In this document: piece by piece, positions 8,588 to 16,719 of the stretch | Numbering within the stretch: the stretch's first letter is position 1 | How the letters are laid out: each line of letters opens with the position of its first letter | Assembly: GCA_027618255.1 (NCBI GenBank) | Contig: JAQCFG010000007.1 | Span: 1 to 53,275, forward strand | Origin: Cyanobacteriota bacterium | GTDB lineage: Bacteria; Cyanobacteriota; Vampirovibrionia; LMEP-6097 | Reading direction: 5' to 3' | Length of the DNA: 53,275 nt | Made by a program: the position numbers and the translations under genes | Notes under the pieces: generated by a model | Told to the model about the DNA's origin: nothing | Seen by the model: only the letters and a program-made list of their open reading frames with translations | Database searches by the model: none

Positions 8588-9109
8588 CTAAACCAGGTAA
8601 TATTTACCGCTGGTAAATTGGATTTCTTGTTCTACTGTTTGGAAATCCGTGATCTCATATTCTGGGCGGAATTGGTCTAGTCCGACTATATTGTTACCAG
8701 AAGCATCCTGATTCGACTCTAAAATTGTTTCGTCCCAATCTTCAATTAATTCAATCTCTCTGTCATAGAAGCTTGATTGATTGGATTTTTGTTCTTTTTT
8801 AATTTTGGTAAATACTTTGTAGCCATCACGCATCTCTTTAGCAAAGAGCACCAACTCTCTTTCTTTGGGGCGGGCGCCATCAAGATTGAGAATCATGTTA
8901 CGAACTCTTGCAAGGTGTGATTCGACTGTTCTAATTGAGATAGATAGTGCAGCTGCAATTTCTTTATTGCTTTTGGCTTCACCGATCATGTTCAAAATAC
9001 TTACTTGAGCATCGGTTAGCTGCTCTCCTTTGTAACTTACCTTGGGTTTTAAAATTGCATCTTTCGGAAAGAGCTCTTTCTTTGGTTCTTTGGTTATAGT
9101 TGTTGCCAT
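8588..9109 (-). CDS. LuxR/GerE-type helix-turn-helix regulator
   Basis: The 173-residue protein carries a GerE-type HTH at about residues 28-75 (LTDAQVSILNMIGEAKSNKE, then IAAALSISIRTVESHLARVR), the DNA-binding module of LuxR/NarL regulators. There is no N-terminal receiver domain. Instead an acidic C-terminal tail of about 80 residues ends in FTSGKYYLV. The start at 9109 has AAGGA 11 nt upstream; longer in-frame starts add non-homologous sequence. It has its own terminator. It stands alone beside a repeat-rich gap that might contain its targets, which is speculation. Confidence 0.8.
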   Translation of the reverse strand: MATTITKEPKKELFPKDAILKPKVSYKGEQLTDAQVSILNMIGEAKSNKEIAAALSISIRTVESHLARVRNMILNLDGARPKERELVLFAKEMRDGYKVFTKIKKEQKSNQSSFYDREIELIEDWDETILESNQDASGNNIVGLDQFRPEYEITDFQTVEQEIQFTSGKYYLV

Positions 9110-9301
9110 TTCTATTTTTCCTTTTATAAACACGAATCCTATTTCCATTATTTGTATCCCCCGTGGAGCTTGCATACGCAAGCTCCCTTGTTGTATTTGA
9201 AGCAAGCGTGCTTAGTCAAACCCTGTCAAGGAAGGGGTCTTAGGTTGGCTTGATAAGCTCGCTTATGTCATTAATAATAAATGATTGAGTCCCAATATGA
9301 A

Positions 9302-9319
9302 AGGGGTCATTTAACCTCT
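9302..9319. repeat. GGGTCATTTAACC repeat, copy 1
   Basis: AGGGGTCATTTAACCTCTG. It is a partial inverted repeat (GGGGT/ACCTC) and matches copies near 9402 and 9558. Confidence 0.6.
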
Positions 9320-9400
9320 GAGTGATTTTGTGATTTGTGTTGTTGGTGAGAGGGATTGGGGGGTTGGGTTAAGGTTGTCTTGATGGGTTCTCGGGATTTA

Positions 9401-9427
9401 AGGGGTTCATTTAACCCCTGGAAATTC
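9401..9427. repeat. GGGTCATTTAACC repeat, copy 2
   Basis: GGGGTT (9402-9407) and AACCCC (9412-9417) form a perfect 6-bp hairpin around CATT. The following CTGGAAATTCT is shared with copy 3. Confidence 0.65.
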
Positions 9428-9555
9428 TAGAAATGTATAACACAAAAAATGCGTTGCATTTTTTACTAGACTCAAGCTGGCATCTAAGGCGACTGCGTCG
9501 CCCTAAGCTGGACTCAGGCTCTATAGCAGTGACTTAGGTTTGGTATTGCCGGCAG

Positions 9556-9582
9556 AAGGGTCATTTAACCCCTGGAAATTCT
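9556..9582. repeat. GGGTCATTTAACC repeat, copy 3
   Basis: GGGTCATTTAACCCCTGG followed by AAATTCT, as in copy 2. The three copies are spaced about 100 and 155 bp apart. They may be binding sites for a regulator or remnants of a repeat element. Confidence 0.65.
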
Positions 9583-9606
9583 GATCACAACAATATTATG
9601 TACTTT

Positions 9607-9692
9607 AAATTCACGCATTTCTGGTAAAATAGCGTGAATTCATGCTTAAATTAAGCCAAATTCACGCTATTTTGCCAGAAATCCGTGAATTT
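9607..9692. promoter_or_regulatory. 34-bp inverted repeat (operator) upstream of fic
   Basis: The left arm 9607-9640 and right arm 9659-9692 are reverse complements over 34 bp with only two mismatches and an 18-bp spacer. Each arm is itself an interrupted palindrome, with AATTCACG and CGTGAATT about 16 bp apart, so four half-sites are present. The right arm ends 12 bp before the extended -10 box of fic and covers its -35 region. This is the layout of an autoregulatory operator. Confidence 0.75.
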
Positions 9693-9704
9693 GGCTTGTG
9701 GAAT

Positions 9705-9713
9705 TGGTATAAT
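9705..9713 (+). promoter_or_regulatory. Extended -10 promoter of fic
   Basis: TGGTATAAT is an extended -10 box with a perfect TATAAT at 9708-9713. An in-frame GTG lies 7 nt downstream at 9721, predicting a leaderless mRNA. Confidence 0.65.
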
Positions 9714-9720
9714 AGAACTA

Positions 9721-10575
9721 GTGATTGAAGAGCTAGAATGCATGAAATTAGAGTATGACTCATTGCGTAAAGGCAAGGCAAGCTTGCTCGCTTTATTGGA
9801 TGAAGCCGAAGTTGCAGAGGCAGTATATAACTCCAATGCTATTGAAAATTCAACTCTGACTTTAAAACAAACAGAGCAGATTCTTTTGGAGCTTGAGTTT
9901 AGTTCTGATCTATCTTTGCGAGAAATATATGAAGCGAAAAACTTGGCTAGAGTTGTTGAATACATTAGAGCCAAGTCTAAAGAGCAAGAGTTGAACCAAG
10001 AGATGATTGTGCTTTTGCATAAAATGCTGTTGGGTGGCATTGATGACAAAATCGCTGGACGTTTGAGAGCAGTTGGTGAGTACGTTAGAGTCGCCAATCA
10101 TGTTGCTGCTGCGCCAGAGAAGCTAGAAGAATTGTTGCAAATGGCTTTTGTAAATTATAGTAGTAGTATTAGTCGCAATATTATAGAGAGGATTGCTGAG
10201 TTTCATTTGGAGTTTGAAAACATTCATCCTTTTTGTGATGGTAATGGCAGGATTGGTAGAGTGCTGATAAATTATCAATTGCAGCGTCAAGGATTTCCTC
10301 CGGTAATTATTCGTGATAAAGAGAAGGCTGATTATTACTCTGCATTTAGAGATTATGATAGTAGCCACAAAACTAGGGGCATGGAAAAAATCTTAATCCT
10401 GGCAATCCAGGAATCAATCCATAAGCGGCTTGCATACATGAAAGGTTTGAAAATAATGAGACTAAGTAACTACGCTAAAACCCAAGATCGTTCTCTTTCT
10501 GCTTTAAGTAATTCTGCCAAGAGACAGACTATTGCAGCGTTTAGAGAGAAAGGTGTTTGGAAGATCGGGGTTTAA
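9721..10575 (+). CDS. Fic/DOC-family AMP-transferase with C-terminal HTH
   Basis: Fic proteins usually transfer AMP from ATP to a target protein. The catalytic loop HPFCDGNGRIGR matches HPFx(D/E)GNGRxxR in full. An N-terminal SNAIEN fits the (S/T)xxxE(G/N) inhibitory-helix motif, so it is a self-inhibited class II Fic. The C-terminal 45 residues (NYAKTQDRSLSALSNSAKRQ) look like a helix-turn-helix. The start at GTG 9721 is chosen because TATAAT lies 7 nt upstream; ATG 9742 is the alternative. The gene converges on def with a 4-bp overlap. The long upstream inverted repeat and the HTH together suggest autoregulation, perhaps as a solitary toxin-like module. Confidence 0.88.
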   Translation: MIEELECMKLEYDSLRKGKASLLALLDEAEVAEAVYNSNAIENSTLTLKQTEQILLELEFSSDLSLREIYEAKNLARVVEYIRAKSKEQELNQEMIVLLHKMLLGGIDDKIAGRLRAVGEYVRVANHVAAAPEKLEELLQMAFVNYSSSISRNIIERIAEFHLEFENIHPFCDGNGRIGRVLINYQLQRQGFPPVIIRDKEKADYYSAFRDYDSSHKTRGMEKILILAIQESIHKRLAYMKGLKIMRLSNYAKTQDRSLSALSNSAKRQTIAAFREKGVWKIGV

Positions 10576-11144
10576 CCCAAAATCATCGGCGGCGGCGAGT
10601 TAACATCTCCAAATCCATGATTTGCAAGTTCTTCGCGAGCAATAGCTTTGTCTAAGGCAATATCCACAAATAATTTACCGTTAAGGTGATCGATTTCATG
10701 TTGGACGCAACGACAAAAAAGATCCTCTGCTGCTTCTACTCTATAGTCCTTACCTTTGAGGTCTTGAAACTTGAAAATGATTCTGCGAGCACGTTTGACC
10801 TTGAAAAATACATCTGGGAAACTTAAGCAACCCTCAAAACTATCCATCTCACCTTCTTGATAAACAATTACTGGGTTGATCATTACCACAGGATTGTATT
10901 CTGGTTCTTTATTGCGCTCTTCTTCATATCTTTCTGAAGCCCAGTCAATATCAATGATTAGAATCCTTTGATTGACACCGATTTGCGGGGCAGCTAAGCC
11001 GATACCGTTTTGGTGGTACATCGTTTTGAGCATTTTGTCGACGATCTTTTCTAGTTTGCGATCGAACTTAGAAACTACTGAACAGGGTTGACGCAGTAGT
11101 TCAGAGCCGTATTTTTCAATTTGATAGTATTTGCTTTCGCTCAT
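10572..11144 (-). CDS. def: Peptide deformylase
   Basis: This metallohydrolase removes the formyl group from the N-terminal Met of new proteins. All three motifs are present: GIGLAAPQIGV, EGCLSFP (metal-binding Cys) and QHEIDHLNGKLF (HExxH-type, catalytic Glu). The 190-residue length is normal. The start ATG overlaps the lpxA stop by 4 bp, so the genes are coupled. The stop overlaps the fic stop on the other strand by 4 bp. Confidence 0.97.
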   Translation of the reverse strand: MSESKYYQIEKYGSELLRQPCSVVSKFDRKLEKIVDKMLKTMYHQNGIGLAAPQIGVNQRILIIDIDWASERYEEERNKEPEYNPVVMINPVIVYQEGEMDSFEGCLSFPDVFFKVKRARRIIFKFQDLKGKDYRVEAAEDLFCRCVQHEIDHLNGKLFVDIALDKAIAREELANHGFGDVNSPPPMILG

Positions 11145-11917
11145 CGTGATTTGTGATTAAAGGTATTGAGGGCAACCCCTCTAGTACTAGCTTTAATGAA
11201 ATTAATTATATAGCGAATTTCCGCGCTTTGTTCTAACTCGGTTTCTAAGCGCTGAATCAGGTTGTCTCTATTGAGTCTTTCTTTACAATAGATGATTTTA
11301 AATGCGCGCATAATTTCACTAAGACTAGTTTGATCAAAGTCGGCGCGTTTTAAACCAATGCGATTAGTTGAAATCGCCCCAGCTGGTACGCCCATATAAA
11401 TAAAGAAGGGAATGAGATCGTGATTAGCTGCTGCCATTCCGGACATCATTGCATACTTGCCAATACGACAATGCTGATGCACCATTGCGCCGCCACCAAG
11501 AGTTACGTTGTTTTCAATATGAACATAGCCACCAAGGCAAGTGTTGTTTGCCATAACTACATTGTTGCCAATTTGGCTATTGTGCCCAACATGACTGCCG
11601 ACCATAAACATATTGTTGTTGCCAATTTTGGTTAGTTTGCCTTCTCCTGTCGCTTTGTGCACAGTTGCAAATTCACGGATGATATTGTTGTCGCCAATTT
11701 CGACATAACTAGTTTCGCCTTTGTATGCATGATCTTGAGGCTCACCACCAATCAGCACATGTGCTGAGATTTTGTTGTTGGCTCCGATTCTAGTACCAGA
11801 ACGAATAATACTGTACTCACCTATTACGGTGTTTTCACCAATGATTACGTCATCTTCTATAATCGCAGTGTTGGCGATTCGGGCATTACTGGCAATCATG
11901 TTCTTAGTTGAAAGCAC
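11141..11917 (-). CDS. lpxA: UDP-N-acetylglucosamine acyltransferase
   Basis: LpxA performs the first step of lipid A synthesis. The 258-residue product is a hexapeptide-repeat left-handed beta helix (IGENTVIGEYSIIRSGTRIG and on). The catalytic region SHVGHNSQIGNN keeps both conserved His. GGEPQDHAYKGE and the C-terminal ASTRGVAL match the family. The start is ambiguous. GTG 11917 has TATATT 7 nt upstream, as at other genes here. ATG 11899 aligns best with the E. coli N-terminus. def follows with a 4-bp overlap. The gene implies an outer membrane with lipid A. Confidence 0.93.
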   Translation of the reverse strand: MLSTKNMIASNARIANTAIIEDDVIIGENTVIGEYSIIRSGTRIGANNKISAHVLIGGEPQDHAYKGETSYVEIGDNNIIREFATVHKATGEGKLTKIGNNNMFMVGSHVGHNSQIGNNVVMANNTCLGGYVHIENNVTLGGGAMVHQHCRIGKYAMMSGMAAANHDLIPFFIYMGVPAGAISTNRIGLKRADFDQTSLSEIMRAFKIIYCKERLNRDNLIQRLETELEQSAEIRYIINFIKASTRGVALNTFNHKSR

Positions 11918-11924
11918 GTATGTA

Positions 11925-11930
11925 AATATA
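11925..11930 (-). promoter_or_regulatory. -10 box TATATT before lpxA
   Basis: TATATT on the minus strand ends 7 nt before the GTG at 11917. Confidence 0.4.
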
Positions 11931-11954
11931 TCATATCTGGCTTAATGGTAATAC

Positions 11955-12350
11955 CTATTGGATGAGTAGTTCAGTAACATGTTTTTCAAGCTGTGACACA
12001 CGAATTGGACCTAAAATCTTGCTAATGCGGTTTCTTTCAGTATTAACAAAGGCAGTTTCGGGGATTCTTGAGATTTTGAGCTCTTTGACCATGCCTTTAT
12101 ATTTAGACTCATCAACATCTATTTCAAAGAAATCTACTTTATCGCCCATTGAGAGCTTTACTTCTTCAAATGCAGGTGCATATTGTTTGCAGCTTGAGCA
12201 CCAGCTTGCATAGAACTTGAGTACTGCTGGCTTTGAGGAGCTAGCCAGAAACTCACTAACTGCACTCACGTTGGAGCTTGAAGTTTCACTAGTTTGGTTA
12301 CAACCGGTAACCAAGAAGGCAAGTAGAGTTAGGACTGATAGTTTGCGCAT
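11955..12350 (-). CDS. Thioredoxin-like lipoprotein
   Basis: The 131-residue protein starts with a lipoprotein signal peptide (MRKLSVLTLLAFLVTGC) whose lipobox is VTGC. A short Ser-rich linker is followed by a thioredoxin fold with the WCSSC active site and the cis-Pro loop ISRIPETAFV. It is probably anchored on the periplasmic face and handles disulfides, for example in cytochrome or envelope protein maturation; the partner is unknown. TATAAT at 12358-12363 ends 7 nt before the ATG, predicting a leaderless mRNA. It shares a short divergent promoter region with trpS. Confidence 0.9.
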   Translation of the reverse strand: MRKLSVLTLLAFLVTGCNQTSETSSSNVSAVSEFLASSSKPAVLKFYASWCSSCKQYAPAFEEVKLSMGDKVDFFEIDVDESKYKGMVKELKISRIPETAFVNTERNRISKILGPIRVSQLEKHVTELLIQ

Positions 12351-12357
12351 GGGGATG

Positions 12358-12363
12358 ATTATA
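12358..12363 (-). promoter_or_regulatory. -10 box TATAAT of the thioredoxin lipoprotein
   Basis: A perfect TATAAT on the minus strand lies 7 nt before the ATG at 12350. Confidence 0.65.
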
Positions 12364-12364
12364 G

Positions 12365-12393
12365 CATCCGTCTTCGCTTTGCTACGACGGATG
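12365..12393. promoter_or_regulatory. Inverted repeat between divergent -10 boxes (trx lipoprotein / trpS)
   Basis: CATCCGTC (12365-12372) and GACGGATG (12386-12393) flank a 13-nt spacer. The pair lies exactly between the two divergent -10 hexamers, where RNA polymerase must contact DNA for both. A related CCGTCTTCG..CTACGACG sequence lies at 35847-35868 upstream of rplC, so it may be a dispersed repeat rather than an operator. Confidence 0.5.
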
Positions 12394-12394
12394 A

Positions 12395-12400
12395 TATCAT
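12395..12400 (+). promoter_or_regulatory. -10 box TATCAT of trpS
   Basis: TATCAT ends 6 nt before the GTG start at 12407, predicting a leaderless mRNA. Confidence 0.55.
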
Positions 12401-12406
12401 AGAGCT

Positions 12407-13447
12407 GTGCCCAAAATACTACTAACCGGAGATAGACCAACTGGACCCTTGCACTTGGGGCATTATGTCGGTTCATTGCAAAATAGAGTGAAGTTGCAAA
12501 ACGAACAAGATACTAGTGGCGCTCACCTTTATAAGCCATATATTTTGATTGCTGATATGCAGGCACTCACTGACAATTTTGAGACACCTGACTTAGTTAG
12601 TGGCAATATCCTCAACGTCGCGCTTGATTACCTTGCTGTGGGAATTGATCCCAAACTTAGTTCGATTTATATTCAGTCACAAATTCCTGAGTTCTCAGAA
12701 CTCACTATGTATTTTTTGAATTTGCTTACGCTCAATCAAATTGAACGTAACCCCACTGTCAAAGAAGAAATTCGCCAGAAGAATTATGAAGGACAAATCC
12801 CGATGGGATTTTTGATTTATCCAGTCTCGCAAGCCGCTGATATTCTGGCTTTCAAGGCAGATGTGGTGCCGGTTGGTGCTGATCAAATTCCAATGATTGA
12901 AGATAGTAATATGCTGGCGCGCAAATTTAATCAAGTCTACAAGTCTGAAGTGCTTAAAGAATGCAAAGCACTTATTCCAGACAACTTTGGTCGTCTTGTT
13001 GGACTAGATGGCAAAGCGAAGATGTCCAAGTCATTAGGCAATGCAATCTATCTCAAAGACACGACCGATGAGCTTTGGGGCAAGGTGCGTCAGATGTATA
13101 CTGATCCGGATCATGTCAAAGTAGAAGACCCTGGTAAGGTAGAAGGCAATGTTTGTTTTACGTACCTTGATGCTTTTGGAGATGATCAAGCTAAGGTACA
13201 AGAACTTAAAGATCATTACTCGAGCGGTGGACTCGGTGACATGGTCGTCAAAAAATATGTTATGGAAGTGCTTGACGCTAAGCTCGCGCCAATTCGTGCA
13301 GCTAGAGAAGACTTTGCAAAAGAGCCAGCGCAAGTAATGGCAATGCTTGCAAGAGGTACTGAAGAAGCTAGAGCAGTTGTGCAGGCTACTATGAAAGATG
13401 TTAAAGAAGCGATGGGGATTGCTTATGACTTGTCGGTTATTGCTTAA
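12407..13447 (+). CDS. trpS: Tryptophanyl-tRNA synthetase
   Basis: This class I synthetase charges tRNA-Trp. The 346-residue protein has [18 protein letters not shown] with the HIGH-type motif, [12 protein letters not shown], the DQ residues of the Trp pocket ([10 protein letters not shown]) and the KMSKS motif AKMSKSLGN. The start is GTG 12407, so HIGH falls at the usual place. A -10 box lies 6 nt upstream. The stop overlaps the obgE stop on the opposite strand by 4 bp. Confidence 0.97.
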   Translation: MPKILLTGDRPTGPLHLGHYVGSLQNRVKLQNEQDTSGAHLYKPYILIADMQALTDNFETPDLVSGNILNVALDYLAVGIDPKLSSIYIQSQIPEFSELTMYFLNLLTLNQIERNPTVKEEIRQKNYEGQIPMGFLIYPVSQAADILAFKADVVPVGADQIPMIEDSNMLARKFNQVYKSEVLKECKALIPDNFGRLVGLDGKAKMSKSLGNAIYLKDTTDELWGKVRQMYTDPDHVKVEDPGKVEGNVCFTYLDAFGDDQAKVQELKDHYSSGGLGDMVVKKYVMEVLDAKLAPIRAAREDFAKEPAQVMAMLARGTEEARAVVQATMKDVKEAMGIAYDLSVIA

Positions 13448-14790
13448 ATCAAAAGCGCATCATTAACTTCAAAGTCAACACCGTCAATATTCAAGCTGTC
13501 ACCGTCTTTGGCGCCTTTGGATTTAATTGCATCAATTACTCCTAAGCCTTTGGTTACTCTAAATATATGATAGAGCGAATCAGGTTCTTTGAGGTTAACT
13601 AGTTTCATGTGACGTTCTAGTTTGCCGCAATGAACTAACCATTTGACAGTTTTGTCACTTTGATCTTGTTTGATTATTTGGAAATTACTATCATCATGAT
13701 CTGTTGCAATTGGATCGTAGTCGATCAATACTTCTTTAGTTTCTTTTGGAATTTCTTCAAGAGCTTGTTCTATATATCTTCTAAGTTCAGTGAGTCCTTG
13801 ACCTGTGAAAGCTGAGACTGTAAAGAGTTTGAGACAAACATCAGGATCCATTTGTTCTTCAAAATCCTTAACGACTTTGGCTAGTTCATCTTCTGGATAG
13901 CCCTCGATTTTATTTAGGACAACAATTTGTTTGCGCTTTGCAAGCTCAGGAGAATAATTATAAAGCTCATAATTTACTTGAATAAAATTGTGCAATGGGT
14001 TCTCAAAGTTTTTGTGTTGAAACTCATCTAAATTAGATCCCATTAAACCCCAGACATCTACCATATGAATCAAAAGACGAGTGCGCTCGACATGTCTTAG
14101 GAACTCGTGCCCCAAACCATGTCCCTCACTAGCTCCCTCGATTAGTCCAGGGATGTCTGCCATGACATAAGCATCGCCAGATTCTTTGCGAACAACACCA
14201 AGATTGGGCATGATAGTTGTAAATGCGTAGTCTGCAATTTTGGCTTTGGATGAACTGACTTTAGAGATGAGGGTCGATTTACCAGCATTGGGAAAACCAA
14301 TGATGCCAACATCTGCAATCATTTTTAGTTCGAGTTCTAGCTCACGTTCAATACCAGCTTCGCCAGGTTCTGAAAAATTGGGTACTTTGGTTTTGTTTGA
14401 TTTGAATTTGGTATTGCCGCGCCCACCACGGCCGCCCTCTGCAACTAATAGCCTTTGCCCTTCGTACGTCAAGTCTCCAATGATCAGCTCCGCGTTGGGA
14501 TCTTTAACGACAGTTCCAAGAGGTACCTTGATGATATAGTCTTCGCCACTGGGTCCGGTTTTGTTTGATCTGCCGCCTCTCTTGCCATTGTCTGCTTTGT
14601 AAATTGCTTTAAATTTAAAATCTAATAAGGTACTAAGATCATGAGTAGCTTCAAGCCAGATACTTGCACCTCTGCCACCATCACCACCATCCGGTCCACC
14701 ATTGGCGACGAATTTTTCTTGACGAAAGCTACTAGCTCCGTGTCCTCCACGGCCGCTTGCAAGTTTGATTGTGACTTTATCAATAAACAT
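13444..14790 (-). CDS. obgE: Obg GTPase (ribosome assembly)
   Basis: Obg/CgtA is an essential GTPase in 50S assembly and stress signalling. The 448-residue protein has the glycine-rich Obg fold ([14 protein letters not shown]), a GTPase domain with P-loop [22 protein letters not shown] as the G4 motif and SAFTGQG, and a C-terminal OCT domain ([13 protein letters not shown]). TACAAT lies 12 nt before the ATG. It converges on trpS with a 4-bp overlap and no terminator is visible between them. Confidence 0.97.
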   Translation of the reverse strand: MFIDKVTIKLASGRGGHGASSFRQEKFVANGGPDGGDGGRGASIWLEATHDLSTLLDFKFKAIYKADNGKRGGRSNKTGPSGEDYIIKVPLGTVVKDPNAELIIGDLTYEGQRLLVAEGGRGGRGNTKFKSNKTKVPNFSEPGEAGIERELELELKMIADVGIIGFPNAGKSTLISKVSSSKAKIADYAFTTIMPNLGVVRKESGDAYVMADIPGLIEGASEGHGLGHEFLRHVERTRLLIHMVDVWGLMGSNLDEFQHKNFENPLHNFIQVNYELYNYSPELAKRKQIVVLNKIEGYPEDELAKVVKDFEEQMDPDVCLKLFTVSAFTGQGLTELRRYIEQALEEIPKETKEVLIDYDPIATDHDDSNFQIIKQDQSDKTVKWLVHCGKLERHMKLVNLKEPDSLYHIFRVTKGLGVIDAIKSKGAKDGDSLNIDGVDFEVNDALLI

Positions 14791-14913
14791 TAGTAAAGAC
14801 TGATTGTAGCACGAAAGAGTTGCGAGTCTAGATAAATCGTCATGTTTTACGTTAATATTGTCAATTATGACACTTGAAATTAAACAAAGTTATAAAGAAC
14901 CTGCTAGAAGGCT
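14791..14913. other. Short gap between obgE and the RAYT remnant
   Basis: The 123-bp gap holds the obgE promoter region (TACAAT on the minus strand near 14803-14808). No second REP arm is seen on this side of the transposase. Confidence 0.5.
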
Positions 14914-15649
14914 TTATGTCAAGAATGCTGGACGTAATCCAAAAACAGGAAAGCTAGAGGACGCAAAGGGCTTATTTCGAAAAAAATTCATACCTAGTAT
15001 TTCTTCGTTATAGATCTGGTCCAGACTCAGGTGCTCTTGTATAATATTTTTGGCAAATTCCTCACTACCAATAAAGCTTTTTGCAACAGTATGATCTTCT
15101 GGATTCCACTCTGCTTTGCGCATCTCATCATGAAAAGATTTAAATTTTTGTACAGAGCCAGCAAAGCCTGTCAAGCCAAAATTATAATCAATAAAATCAA
15201 ATCTCTCAGTTGAATCCAGGTAGGATGAATAACTTGAATAGCTCCAATCCTGTACCTCATCAATTAATTTATAAGGATTGTTATGAATATAAGCAATCAA
15301 AGCTAGAGAATATCTATCCTTCTCAACAAGTTTCCTCATATATCTTCCCTTATAGACAGTCCCATCCTTCTCTGGATATTTCTTCAGAAAATATATTGCA
15401 TAGCTCTGATTCAATGCCTTGATAAATATTGATAGATTTGCATTGGGCGATGAAAAGTACAAATGATAATGGTTGCTCATCAAGCAAAAGGCAAAAAGTC
15501 GAATATTATACTTGAACACCATCTTTCTCAATAAGCGCATAAAGACGATATTGTCTTCTAAATCACAAAAGAGATTTTGACGATTGATGCCACGAGATGC
15601 AACATGATAGAAAGCATTTTCAAACTCTATGTAAACAGGGTCTCACCAT
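14914..15649 (-). pseudogene. REP-associated tyrosine transposase (RAYT, Y1_Tnp), frameshifted at the N-terminus
   Basis: The main frame, from an in-frame ATG at 15540 to 14914, encodes the family motif CLMSNHYHLYF and the conserved YIHNNPYKL segment. Upstream codons in the same frame encode the normal RAYT N-terminus (EFENAFYHVASRGINRQNLF), but a TGA blocks that frame. The ATG at 15649 begins MVRPC in another frame. Removing one T in the GTTTAC near 15631-15636 would join the two as MVRPCYIEFENAFYHVASRG. The gene is therefore a one-base frameshift from intact. It could be a pseudogene, a sequencing error or a frameshift-expressed gene. A REP arm lies just upstream (15721-15746) and matches the element at 44759-44835. 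Confidence 0.85.
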
Positions 15650-15720
15650 AATCTAGACTTATAGCAAAATTTTTCATCAAGTCTGAAAATTTGCGGTCAT
15701 ACACATAGTATCTGGAATTC

Positions 15721-15746
15721 TGGAGACCTGACCCTAAGTTCTAACT
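15721..15746. repeat. REP arm beside the RAYT, containing the tyrA stop codon
   Basis: TGGAGACCTGACCCTAAG (then YTCTAA) matches 44822-44847 with one or two differences. On the minus strand it reads TAGGGTCAGGTCTCCA, and the TAG is the stop codon of tyrA. It lies about 70 bp upstream of the RAYT start, as REP sequences do in RAYT loci. Confidence 0.8.
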
Positions 15747-16543
15747 TGTAGTGTTTGCGCAATATCACCTATTTCAGTTTCAAGCTCATCCCCATAGATA
15801 TTAAGCAAGAGATCCACTTCTTGTTTATAAATCTCCCAGCTAGCTCTAATATTGCTGCGATTAAGACTAATCATCTCTCTGCCGAGCTTGGCATTGCCAG
15901 TAGCGAGCCTAGTCATTGATGCAAAGCCTGGTCCGCGAGTTGCCTTGCTAGGTGCAAAACTATCAGATAAATTAGCTAAACCAAGACTAAGAACCAATGG
16001 TAAATGAGAAGTGATCGCAACTGCTCTATCGTGAGTTTCTGGATCTAATAGAACTGGTTTGGCGCCAAGCTCGGTGATTACTTGTTCAAGTATTGAGTTT
16101 GGTTTTTCTATGATCCAGCTTGCATTTTCAAAAAGCTCAGGAAAGCTCGCCTCGTAGCCTTGTTTCTCTGTACCAGCCATTGGATGACCAGCGATGAAAT
16201 TGTTTAAACCTAGCTCGGCGGCTTTGATTGCGATTTTGCTTTTGGTACTAGCGCAATCAGTGATTATTGTTTTGGCAAAAGCTCTTGCTTCAGTAGCTAT
16301 TGTTCCCTCATTGCCTGAATTAGAAATGATTTGTGCAATTTGCTCGAGTTGCTTAATGATAGTTGTTTGCTCAGCGCAAAGAAACAAAATATCTACATTG
16401 GCTAAATCCTTTAACTCCAATTCTTTGTTTTGACTTTTGCTGACACAAAGTAATTCATAACTATCAGGCTTAAGTGCGAGTCGTTTTTCTATTGAGCCAC
16501 CGATGAGACCGAGTCCTATTATTCCGATTTTAAGTTTTGACAT
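15734..16543 (-). CDS. tyrA: Prephenate/arogenate dehydrogenase
   Basis: TyrA makes the tyrosine precursor from prephenate or arogenate. The 269-residue protein begins with a Rossmann NAD(P) loop (IGIIGLGLIGGSIEK). It contains ITDCASTKSKI, AGHPMAGTEKQGYEAS with the catalytic His region, and the dimerisation helix region FASMTRLATGNAKL. No regulatory ACT domain is present. TAATAT lies 6 nt before the ATG. The stop codon is supplied by the first bases of a REP arm. Confidence 0.93.
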   Translation of the reverse strand: MSKLKIGIIGLGLIGGSIEKRLALKPDSYELLCVSKSQNKELELKDLANVDILFLCAEQTTIIKQLEQIAQIISNSGNEGTIATEARAFAKTIITDCASTKSKIAIKAAELGLNNFIAGHPMAGTEKQGYEASFPELFENASWIIEKPNSILEQVITELGAKPVLLDPETHDRAVAITSHLPLVLSLGLANLSDSFAPSKATRGPGFASMTRLATGNAKLGREMISLNRSNIRASWEIYKQEVDLLLNIYGDELETEIGDIAQTLQVRT

Positions 16544-16549
16544 GAATTT

Positions 16550-16555
16550 ATATTA
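16550..16555 (-). promoter_or_regulatory. -10 box TAATAT of tyrA
   Basis: TAATAT on the minus strand ends 6 nt before the ATG at 16543. Confidence 0.45.
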
Positions 16556-16608
16556 GCATTGATGTCGATCTATGATGATACCAGTGATTAGAGAGTATTC
16601 AAAAAGGC

Positions 16609-16719
16609 ACATATACAAGGCTTGCGAGTTTTTGTGAACCGCAGTTGGCTGAGCCGCCAATGATGACGGATCAGAACGAGCGTAACGCAGTAGATGAGTT
16701 CTTCAAGACACGCTCTTAG
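16609..16719 (+). repeat. Coding-type dispersed repeat (same family as the gatB insert)
   Basis: This intergenic copy aligns with the reverse complement of the segment inserted in gatB (50241-50350). Shared blocks are ACAAGGCTTGCGA, CTGAGCCG, CAATGATGAC and GAGCGTAACGCAG. Its plus-strand frame reads RLASFCEPQLAEPPMMTD then QNERNAVDEFFKTRS-stop, parallel to RLAKSEQAELTEPSMMTA then HDERNAAGEDF in GatB. The stop TAG is at 16717-16719, against the end of the gene on the minus strand. Confidence 0.75.

Larger units (their letters stand above)
9110..9720. other. Repeat-rich intergenic region before fic
   Basis: This 611-bp gap has no gene. It holds a GGAGCTTGC/GCAAGCTCC hairpin at 9165-9186 (9-bp stem, 4-nt loop) in the presumed 5' leader of the luxR-type gene. 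It also holds three copies of a GGGTCATTTAACC repeat (9303, 9402, 9558) and the long inverted repeat 9607-9692 before fic. Confidence 0.7.

Noticed and set aside
9110-9205. Longer start for the LuxR-type gene
   Set aside because: A Shine-Dalgarno AAGGA precedes the ATG at 9109 and the extension covers the hairpin in the leader.
14240-14539. 99-codon plus-strand frame inside obgE
   Set aside because: It is a shadow of obgE; frames of this kind are common opposite Gly-rich coding sequence.
14818-14913. Second REP arm on the far side of the RAYT
   Set aside because: No GGGTCAGGTCTCC or its complement occurs between the RAYT stop and obgE.
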